8,526 bases of DNA from Deltaproteobacteria bacterium (GTDB lineage Bacteria; Desulfobacterota; Anaeroferrophillalia; Anaeroferrophillales; Tharpellaceae). This document shows, one piece after another, positions 1 to 5,776 of the stretch. The position numbers and the translations under genes are program-made. The notes below the pieces were generated by a model that had not been told where the DNA came from, made no database searches, and saw only the letters and a program-made list of their open reading frames with translations. Each line of letters starts with the position of its first letter. Position 1 is the stretch's first letter. Location of the stretch: contig DAOWIX010000050.1 of assembly GCA_030640695.1 (NCBI GenBank), positions 1-8,526 on the forward strand. The letters run 5' to 3'.

Positions 1-8
1 AGTAACTG

Positions 9-1265
9 ATGACCAGGAAGATTTTACTACTAAGCATCGTGATGGCTTTTCTGATCAGCGGCTGTAGCTGGAATAGCTGGAATATCCCTTTTTTTGGCAG
101 CAAAAAAGTACAGGAGGAGGAGCCCCTGGTACAAGAAGCGACACAAGCAGATGAGGAGCCTCAGTACAGCGGCCAATACCAGGCGGCCAGCCAGAATCAG
201 GGTCAATATCCCAACCCTTATCAGGCCCCAGCCGGTAACCAGTATGCCCCGGCCTCGACTTATGGACAAACTCCAGACGCTACTGCTGGCGCCTTCCAGC
301 CTGGACAACCCTACAGCCCAAATGCTAACTACGCAGCCAATGCCAATCCCGGTTATGGTGGTCAAGTAGCTTACGGGGCCCAACCGACTACCCCAGGACA
401 ACCTTACTATGGCGCCGCAACCTACGGCCAGGGAGCTGGATACCCAACAAACAATATGCCTAACGCCTACGGCGGAGGTCTGGAACAAGGAAATCTCGGC
501 ACAGCAACGACGTCACCTACCCCAGATTCATTTTTCGGCACTCCACAAAATGAAGATTTCGCTTTTAGCGGTATAAAACGCAAAACCCTCTTTATCATCA
601 GCTATCCGCAGCGCGGCTTAAGCACAACCCCCTATGACAACTTAAGTCAGAAGATTTATCAACGCTTGGCGGTAGCCCCTGGTATCAATCTGATTCCTCG
701 CGAAGCAGTTGAAAATTACAACAACACCCACCAATCTTTGAGCTCGACCCTCGACATCCGCGAGCGTTTGAGCAAACTGGGACAGGAACTGGGAGCTCAA
801 GCGATAATTCTGGAAAGGGTTCACTTCTCCTCCAATTTCACGGCTGGAAACTACGCTGCCCCGAGCCAACAGATTGAACTGCAATTGATCGACACAGCCA
901 CCGGGTATCCGGTCAAAAGCTACAACCTTAATCCCTCAACTCCGGGAGCTGAACAGGTTGTCAATAGCCTGGTTAACCATGTACGGATGATTGACTGGAG
1001 TGCTCGGGTAATTAAAGTTGAAAACAAACGGGTCTTGATTAATGCCGGCCGTCTCAGCGGTCTCCAGGCAGGTCAAAATTTAAGAGTATACGCCAAAGGC
1101 AGTGAAATTAAAGACCCCAAGAGCCAACTCTCTTTAGGTCAGGCCCAGGGAGCCCTCAAGGGAACTGTCAAAATTGTCGACTTTTTTGGTCTCGATGGTG
1201 CTATTTGTGAGCCGCTGGCCGCCGGAAAATTCGCCCAAAATGACATGATTAAAGCCGTTGAGTAG
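9..1265 (+). CDS. Outer-membrane-type lipoprotein with Q/G/Y/P-rich linker and FlgT-like C-terminal domain
   Basis: 418 residues. The N-terminus is a lipoprotein signal peptide: charged start (TRK), hydrophobic core, and lipobox L15-I-S-G-C19. Ser at +2 is compatible with outer-membrane sorting. Residues about 52-170 are low complexity, rich in Gln, Gly, Tyr, Pro, Ala and Asn, and probably a disordered tether. Residues about 188-330 look like an alpha/beta domain (strand TLFIISYP, later a helix-rich stretch with LGAQAII). Residues about 332-418 resemble the FlgT C-terminal domain: VLINAGRLSGLQAGQ, then VYAKGSEIKDPK, then GTVKIVDFFGLDGAI. FlgT is a flagellar H-ring protein, but no flagellar gene is visible here, so I infer only an envelope role. 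The next gene has the same plan. The ATG overlaps a TGA (TGATG at 7-11), and no Shine-Dalgarno is visible in the eight bases upstream, which suggests coupling to a gene left of the window. Gene reality is certain; function is unknown. Confidence 0.85.
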   Translation: MTRKILLLSIVMAFLISGCSWNSWNIPFFGSKKVQEEEPLVQEATQADEEPQYSGQYQAASQNQGQYPNPYQAPAGNQYAPASTYGQTPDATAGAFQPGQPYSPNANYAANANPGYGGQVAYGAQPTTPGQPYYGAATYGQGAGYPTNNMPNAYGGGLEQGNLGTATTSPTPDSFFGTPQNEDFAFSGIKRKTLFIISYPQRGLSTTPYDNLSQKIYQRLAVAPGINLIPREAVENYNNTHQSLSSTLDIRERLSKLGQELGAQAIILERVHFSSNFTAGNYAAPSQQIELQLIDTATGYPVKSYNLNPSTPGAEQVVNSLVNHVRMIDWSARVIKVENKRVLINAGRLSGLQAGQNLRVYAKGSEIKDPKSQLSLGQAQGALKGTVKIVDFFGLDGAICEPLAAGKFAQNDMIKAVE

Positions 1266-1305
1266 ATAGTAAAAGTGCTATTCAACCGTTATGTTTAATT
1301 TACAT

Positions 1306-1373
1306 ACCTTAAAGAGCACGAAGATTGCGGAGTTTTATGATTAATTCTTTGTAACCTTCGTGCTCTTTAAGGT
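1306..1373. repeat. Perfect 18-bp inverted repeat with 32-base loop
   Basis: The left arm ACCTTAAAGAGCACGAAG (1306-1323) is the exact reverse complement of CTTCGTGCTCTTTAAGGT (1356-1373). The loop is AT-rich. No T tract follows the right arm directly, so it is not a standard intrinsic terminator. It lies between the two paralogous lipoprotein genes. The arm resembles the short CACGAAG-type interspersed repeats seen in several bacterial genomes (from memory, not searched), so a REP/MITE-like palindromic unit is the best guess. A processing or stabilising mRNA hairpin between the two genes is the alternative. Confidence 0.8.
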
Positions 1374-1388
1374 TACTTGAGTGATTGC

Positions 1389-1405
1389 CAGCTTTGCTGT
1401 TTTTT
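1389..1405 (+). terminator. Possible weak intrinsic terminator
   Basis: CAGC (1389-1392), a three-base loop and GCTG (1396-1399) form a 4-bp stem followed at once by six T (1400-1405). The stem is very short, so termination would be inefficient. It lies downstream of the 18-bp inverted repeat and could, with it, end the first lipoprotein transcript. Confidence 0.25.
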
Positions 1406-1431
1406 AACTTTTTGACATTAAATGAAGAAAA

Positions 1432-2562
1432 TTGACTAATAAACAAACAGCCCTTTTGGGGGTTTTATTCATCACTACCGCCTTTTGTTTGCTTGCCAGT
1501 TGCAACCGCATACCTTTCCTCCCCCGGCTTGAAATTGATAATTTCGCAGAAACCAATGGCTCAATTGAGACCATGGAAGTAAGGGGAGTTATCTACGCCC
1601 GAGTTGTAAACCCGCAAGCAGCCTTAGATCCCGAGGCCCCACCCGCAATCTGGGTGCCAGCCCAGGTCTATCAGAGTGGAAAGCATTCAGCCTATACAGC
1701 AGACCTGCCGAAAACTGCTGCTGCAACCGAATTGGCCGACAACCGCTTAGCCAATGACAATACCACAGAAATGCTGACCGCTGGCAACTCCACTTTGGCA
1801 ACGGAAACCAGCGCAGAAGAACAACTGGCAGAGATTCCAACAGAAATCCCTCCACTGCGCCGCCGGGTACTTCTATTTCCTTCACAAACGAGCCTTCAAC
1901 AGCCTGAAATCGCGACCCTGTTAAACCTTGAACTTGAAGATAAATTACCATTACGAGTTGCTGACTGCCATGATCAGGCCCTCTTGGACAAAGGTCGTCT
2001 ACTCAACCAGCGCTCTGAGATTGCAACTGCAATCAAAACCTGGCTCAACGACTCTCCAGAGCTGCCAATGGTTCAATTTATAATTTTTCTAACCACAACC
2101 CCAGGTCGAAATTACAACTACTATACTTGTAGCTGGATTGATGCCCAGACTGGTAGCCACACCGCCTCCTTTAGCTTTCGGGCAAACCTAAATGGTCAAC
2201 TGTTGCTACCTCTCGTTCCCAACGACCCGATTCCGCTACTGCGTTTGGTCGACTCGACCCTTTGGTGGTGCCGAATCATTAATGGAGATGAAGAGAACAG
2301 CTACCTCCTTTCAGCCGGACATCGCAGCGATTTGCGTTATGGGAGAAACCTACAGGTTTTCCAACGGGCGGCCCCGATTAAGGATCCAAAAAACAGTAAA
2401 ATATTGGGCTTTGAATTTACCAAACCCCTCGGAGTTGTTTCGATAGTTGACTTTTTTGGGGATGACAGCAGTATCGCCCAAACTCTGACTCCCCTCTCCA
2501 ACAACTTCGACCAAGCCTATGCGGTTGAGATTACAGCAGTAGAAACAGATATTAAGAAGTGA
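1432..2562 (+). CDS. Second FlgT-like lipoprotein, paralogue of the preceding gene
   Basis: 376 residues from a TTG start. The signal peptide has a short charged start, a hydrophobic core (LLGVLFITTAF) and lipobox L21-A-S-C24, with Asn at +2. Residues about 60-140 are a linker rich in Ala, Thr, Glu and Pro. Residues about 143-275 look like an alpha/beta domain opening with RRRVLLFPSQ. Residues about 277-368 match the C-terminal domain of the upstream lipoprotein: YGRNLQVFQRAAPIKDPKNS, then GVVSIVDFFGDDSSI. The shared IKDPK and IVDFFG-x-D motifs support common ancestry. The linker is shorter and of different composition. The start is doubtful. TTG 1432 is the first start after an in-frame TGA at 1423 and has only a weak GAAG upstream, while ATG at 1422 would give MKK and then needs a one-base shift to join this frame. 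Function is unknown; an envelope partner of the upstream protein is inferred. Confidence 0.8.
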   Translation: MTNKQTALLGVLFITTAFCLLASCNRIPFLPRLEIDNFAETNGSIETMEVRGVIYARVVNPQAALDPEAPPAIWVPAQVYQSGKHSAYTADLPKTAAATELADNRLANDNTTEMLTAGNSTLATETSAEEQLAEIPTEIPPLRRRVLLFPSQTSLQQPEIATLLNLELEDKLPLRVADCHDQALLDKGRLLNQRSEIATAIKTWLNDSPELPMVQFIIFLTTTPGRNYNYYTCSWIDAQTGSHTASFSFRANLNGQLLLPLVPNDPIPLLRLVDSTLWWCRIINGDEENSYLLSAGHRSDLRYGRNLQVFQRAAPIKDPKNSKILGFEFTKPLGVVSIVDFFGDDSSIAQTLTPLSNNFDQAYAVEITAVETDIKK

Positions 2563-2623
2563 TGCATTTGTAAAAAGTCTCGGGATGGTTAAGTAAAAAT
2601 TTCGAGAGACAAGGAGTAGCTCA

Positions 2624-4294
2624 ATGAAATTGCGCTCACATCAAATAACTAAAGGCCCCGAACGGGCCCCACACCGCTCCCTTCTTAAAGCCATCGGCTT
2701 TACCGATACCGAACTGCAACGGCCCTTGATCGGTGTCGCCCAATCGGCCAACGAGGTTATCCCCGGACATATCCATCTTGACCGCATCTGTGCTGCTGTC
2801 AAGGACGGTATTCGCATGGCCGGGGGCACGCCCATGGAATTTTCCACAATCGGTATCTGTGACGGCATTGCCATGGGCCATGAAGGTATGAAGTATTCAC
2901 TCGCCTCACGCGAGCTGATTGCTGATTCGGTTGAAAGCATGGCCCGGGCATATCCTTTTGACGGTCTCGTACTTTTGCCTAATTGTGATAAAATTGTTCC
3001 CGGCATGATCATGGCGGGAGCCCGTCTCGACCTGCCGACAATTGTCATCAGCGGCGGCCCCATGCGAACCGGAGTTTGCAACGGCAAAGAGATTGACCTG
3101 ATCACAGTTTTTGAAGGAATGGGCAAATTACGGGTCGGTGAACTCAGCCAAGAGCAACTGACGGAACTAGAAGATTCTGCCTGTCCCGGAGCCGGCTCCT
3201 GCAGTGGCATGTTTACCGCCAATTCGATGAACTGCCTGACCGAAGCTTTAGGCATTGCTCTACCCGGTAACGGAACCACGCTGGCCGTCGATGCGGCCCG
3301 TATCCGCCTGGCCAAAGAGAGCGGTATGGCGATCATGAACCTGGTCGCAAAAAACATTACTTTCCGCCAAATCTTGACGAAAGAAGCCTTTCACAACGCA
3401 CTGGCCGTTGACATGGCCTTTGGGGGCTCCACCAACACCTCCCTGCATCTGCCCGCAATCGCCCATGAAGCCGGTATAACGCTCCCTCTTGCAGATTTCA
3501 ATCAGGCCAGCCTTAAAACCCCCCATATCTGCAATATGTCTCCCGGTGGCCCCGATCACATGGAAGACCTGCACCAGGCTGGAGGCGTCAGCGCTATCAT
3601 GAAGGTTCTCACAGAAAAAGGACTATTGACTGAAGCTTGCCTGACCGTCACCGGCAAAACTATAGGGGAGATTCTCGCCGACCCGAGCGTTAAAGTCTTT
3701 AATCATGAAACTATACGACCTCTGGATAATCCCTACCATGCCACTGGAGGACTTGCTATCCTGAGCGGCAACCTGGCCCCAGATGGGGCCGTGGTCAAAC
3801 AGTCGGCTGTGGCGCCGGAGATGCTGCAACATCAAGGTCCGGCTCGAGTTTTTAACACCGAAGAGGAGGCCTTTACGGCCATCATCAATCAAAACATCAA
3901 CAAAGGGGATGTTATCGTCATCCGTTATGAGGGGCCGCAAGGGGGGCCGGGCATGCGTGAGATGCTCTCTCCGACCGCAGCCCTAGCCGGTATCGGCCTC
4001 GACAAGGATGTCGCCCTTTTAACCGATGGCCGTTTCTCCGGCGGCACCCGCGGGGCTGCCATTGGCCACATCTCGCCAGAAGCTCACGCCGGTGGTCTTA
4101 TTGGCCTGGTTGAAGAGGGTGATCAAATCAAAATCGATATCCCGCGACGCACTCTTGAGCTGCTGGTTGAAAATAGTGTACTGGAGCGCCGCAAAACCGA
4201 CTGGCTGGCACCTCCTGCAAAAATCACCAAAGGTTACCTGGCTCGTTACGCCCGCCAGGTTGGTTCCGCCGCTCAAGGCGCGGTAATGAGTTAG
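2624..4294 (+). CDS. ilvD: Dihydroxy-acid dehydratase, [4Fe-4S] type
   Basis: 556 residues, full family length. It dehydrates 2,3-dihydroxy-isovalerate and 2,3-dihydroxy-3-methylvalerate to the 2-keto acids, the third step of valine/isoleucine synthesis and the source of 2-ketoisovalerate for leucine and pantothenate. Visible landmarks: ICDGIAMGHEGM (D80, Mg ligand), LPNCDKIVPGM (C121 Fe-S ligand, D122, K123 as the carbamylated-lysine position), ACPGAGSCSGMFTANSMNCL (C187, C193), and GRFSGGTRG with the catalytic-serine position at S472. At residues 47-49 it has PGH, as in E. coli IlvD, where [2Fe-2S] enzymes carry a cysteine (PCN). This points to the oxygen-labile [4Fe-4S] form. AAGGAG at 2611-2616 sets the ATG. 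It is 61 bases after the lipoprotein gene and 18 bases before the HIT gene. No leader attenuator is evident in the short upstream gap. Confidence 0.97.
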   Translation: MKLRSHQITKGPERAPHRSLLKAIGFTDTELQRPLIGVAQSANEVIPGHIHLDRICAAVKDGIRMAGGTPMEFSTIGICDGIAMGHEGMKYSLASRELIADSVESMARAYPFDGLVLLPNCDKIVPGMIMAGARLDLPTIVISGGPMRTGVCNGKEIDLITVFEGMGKLRVGELSQEQLTELEDSACPGAGSCSGMFTANSMNCLTEALGIALPGNGTTLAVDAARIRLAKESGMAIMNLVAKNITFRQILTKEAFHNALAVDMAFGGSTNTSLHLPAIAHEAGITLPLADFNQASLKTPHICNMSPGGPDHMEDLHQAGGVSAIMKVLTEKGLLTEACLTVTGKTIGEILADPSVKVFNHETIRPLDNPYHATGGLAILSGNLAPDGAVVKQSAVAPEMLQHQGPARVFNTEEEAFTAIINQNINKGDVIVIRYEGPQGGPGMREMLSPTAALAGIGLDKDVALLTDGRFSGGTRGAAIGHISPEAHAGGLIGLVEEGDQIKIDIPRRTLELLVENSVLERRKTDWLAPPAKITKGYLARYARQVGSAAQGAVMS

Positions 4295-4312
4295 ATAGGT
4301 TAAGGAAAAACC

Positions 4313-4648
4313 ATGAAAGATTGCCTCTTTTGCAAGATTATCAAAGGCGAAATCCCTTCCGACAAAGTCTATGAAGATGAAACCATCTACGCCTTCAAGG
4401 ATATCAACCCCAAGGCCCCGGTTCATTTGTTGATTATTCCCAAAAAACATTATGCCACCCTCAACGACCTTCCTGATGAGGAGATGGGGATCATTGCCGA
4501 CATCCACTGCGTCATGAAAAAACTGGCCCTTGAGTTCGGCGTCGCCGAAAGCGGCTACCGGGTTTTGGCAAACGTCAACAAAGAGGGCGGCCAGGTAGTC
4601 TTCCATGTTCACTGCCACCTTATCGGCGGCCGCCAGTTAAAAGCTTAA
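4313..4648 (+). CDS. HIT family (HINT-like) nucleotide phosphoramidase/hydrolase
   Basis: 111 residues, typical length for the HINT branch. The histidine triad is seen as FHVHCHLIGG (H98, H100, H102), in which H100 should be the nucleophile. An N-terminal C4-x-x-C7 pair, with H46 in IIPKKHYATL, fits the zinc-binding subtype. Family members are cytosolic and cleave AMP-NH2, AMP-lysine and aminoacyl-adenylates; the natural substrate in bacteria is not settled. AAGGA at 4302-4306 precedes the ATG. The 18-base gaps to ilvD and to the next gene indicate a shared transcript, but no biochemical link to branched-chain synthesis is apparent. Housekeeping clean-up of adenylates is the safest reading. 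Confidence 0.95.
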   Translation: MKDCLFCKIIKGEIPSDKVYEDETIYAFKDINPKAPVHLLIIPKKHYATLNDLPDEEMGIIADIHCVMKKLALEFGVAESGYRVLANVNKEGGQVVFHVHCHLIGGRQLKA

Positions 4649-4652
4649 CGAC

Positions 4653-4657
4653 AAAGG
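4653..4657 (+). promoter_or_regulatory. Ribosome binding site supporting a TTG start
   Basis: AAAGG ends nine bases before TTG at 4667. No other start codon lies between the stop of the HIT gene (same frame, 4646-4648) and residue 24 of the methyltransferase, so this site decides the TTG start. Confidence 0.6.
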
Positions 4658-4666
4658 TTATCACTT

Positions 4667-5665
4667 TTGACAACTCCCGGCCTTAATCTTACCAGTGACT
4701 ACTATACCGGTGCTCATCCGAGTCTGCTCTGGGAGATGACTATCTGCCAGAGCCTTGGCGACGGCTCCGGTACCTTTGCCAAAGCCCTTGAAAAGCCGGA
4801 GGCTTACGGCACTCTGGTCGCCGAATATTTGCAACGCTCAGCTTCTTTGCCCCGGAATTGTGGAGAAATTGTCGAAATTGGTGGCGGTTATGGCACATTG
4901 ATGGCCGCCCTGCTCGAGGACCTCAAACCTCAACAAGTCACCATGGTCGATATCTCTCCGACGCTTTTGCAAAAACAGCAAGAGCGCCTGACCCGGCATC
5001 CAATCACTTTCCAGTGTGAAGATCTATTTTCCTGGCTGCCAACCCTGAAGCGGCCGATCGACCTTCTCATACTCAATGAGATTATTGGCGACTTTCCCAC
5101 CATCACCGGACTCTCAAGAGCTTGCTTGCAGACCCTTCTGCAAAAGCCCCAAAGCAAACCCAAAACACGGCGCTTGCCCTCAAACTTAAGCCGCCAAGAA
5201 TTACTCTCGGAAGCCACCCGTCTAATCGCTACCTACAACCTCAATCTCGATAACCTCCCCGAAACTTTTAACTTAAACTATGGAGCTCTACTCTTCATTG
5301 AACGCTTAGCCAAAACCAAAGTTAGCCGAACTTTTATAACCGAACATGGATGTGACACCATACTACCCTATCCTTTTTCACTCTATGCCGCCATTCAGCC
5401 AGAGGCCGTAGACCTCAACCCCCGCCGGATTCAGCTCAAAGACCACGATGAATATAATATTCGTTTCGATCATCTCGAACAGATCGCCAAGGCCTTAAGC
5501 TTTAAAGTCAAACGCTTTCATCTAATGGATCTCCTCAAAGTCCGCTTTGATGATGAGATCAATTATCTTTTGACTTCACAACGCCCTCTCAATGAAGAAC
5601 AGGAGATTTTTCTAGAGTTCTACGAACACGTAGCCGAATATCAAGGCATTTTATTAGAACGTTGA
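4667..5665 (+). CDS. Class I SAM-dependent methyltransferase-like protein, target unknown
   Basis: 332 residues from TTG. Residues about 66-120 form a Rossmann SAM site: motif I VEIGGGYGTL (69-78), then VTMVDISP with the acidic D95 at the end of the second strand, then CEDL (D118). LLILNEIIGDFP (133-144) sits where the post-I catalytic strand belongs and loosely recalls the NE motif of the MidA/NDUFAF7 protein-arginine methyltransferases, though I would not assign that family. The C-terminal half (about 165-332) is helical, charged and not recognised. It may be substrate binding. No signal peptide or membrane segment is seen, so it should be cytosolic. It is the last gene of the ilvD-HIT run, 18 bases after the HIT stop, and is followed seven bases later by a strong terminator. 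Alternatives are a small-molecule methyltransferase or a non-catalytic SAM-fold protein. Confidence 0.75.
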   Translation: MTTPGLNLTSDYYTGAHPSLLWEMTICQSLGDGSGTFAKALEKPEAYGTLVAEYLQRSASLPRNCGEIVEIGGGYGTLMAALLEDLKPQQVTMVDISPTLLQKQQERLTRHPITFQCEDLFSWLPTLKRPIDLLILNEIIGDFPTITGLSRACLQTLLQKPQSKPKTRRLPSNLSRQELLSEATRLIATYNLNLDNLPETFNLNYGALLFIERLAKTKVSRTFITEHGCDTILPYPFSLYAAIQPEAVDLNPRRIQLKDHDEYNIRFDHLEQIAKALSFKVKRFHLMDLLKVRFDDEINYLLTSQRPLNEEQEIFLEFYEHVAEYQGILLER

Positions 5666-5671
5666 TAGCAC

Positions 5672-5703
5672 AAAAAAGCCGGCTCAAATGAGCCGGCTTT
5701 TTT
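5672..5703. terminator. Bidirectional intrinsic terminator between convergent genes
   Basis: Six A (5672-5677), stem GCCGGCTC (5678-5685), loop AAAT, stem GAGCCGGC (5690-5697), then six T (5698-5703). The stem is perfect and GC-rich, and the A and T tracts make it work from both sides. It ends the ilvD-HIT-methyltransferase run on the plus strand and the acyl-CoA synthetase transcript on the minus strand. Confidence 0.95.
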
Positions 5704-5706
5704 AAA

Positions 5707-5737
5707 CTGCGGAAATCTGTGTAATCTGCGGATAAAA
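5707..5737. repeat. Short internally repeated sequence, likely interspersed-repeat fragment
   Basis: CTGCGGA occurs at 5707-5713 and 5726-5732, and AATCTG at 5714-5719 and 5723-5728, giving a nested short duplication next to the terminator. The phrase ATCTGTGTAATCTGCGGATA resembles a short intergenic repeat found in unrelated bacterial genomes (recollection, not searched). No coding or clear regulatory role is visible. Confidence 0.45.
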
Positions 5738-5776
5738 CTATTTTAACCTATCCCTATAGATAACACTTTTTCGAAC

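Noticed and set aside
1322..1331. AGATTGCGGA shared with a site near 8308
   Set aside because: A single ten-base match between intergenic regions with different surroundings; compatible with chance.
1412..1443. TTGACA (1412-1417) with TAAT-like sequence downstream as a promoter for the second lipoprotein
   Set aside because: The only possible -10 lies at or beyond the TTG start codon with poor spacing, so the transcript would begin inside the gene.
2578..2610. GTCTC/GAGAC inverted bases upstream of ilvD as an attenuator
   Set aside because: Only five pairs with a long loop and no T tract. No leader peptide or T-box features are visible in the 61-base gap.
2641..3357. Long minus-strand open frame inside ilvD
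   Set aside because: It is fully antisense to a convincing ilvD with all its catalytic motifs. The translation has no recognisable family features and no ribosome binding site was seen.
4019..4618. Minus-strand open frame across the end of ilvD and the HIT gene
   Set aside because: It overlaps two well-supported genes on the other strand. It is a composition shadow.
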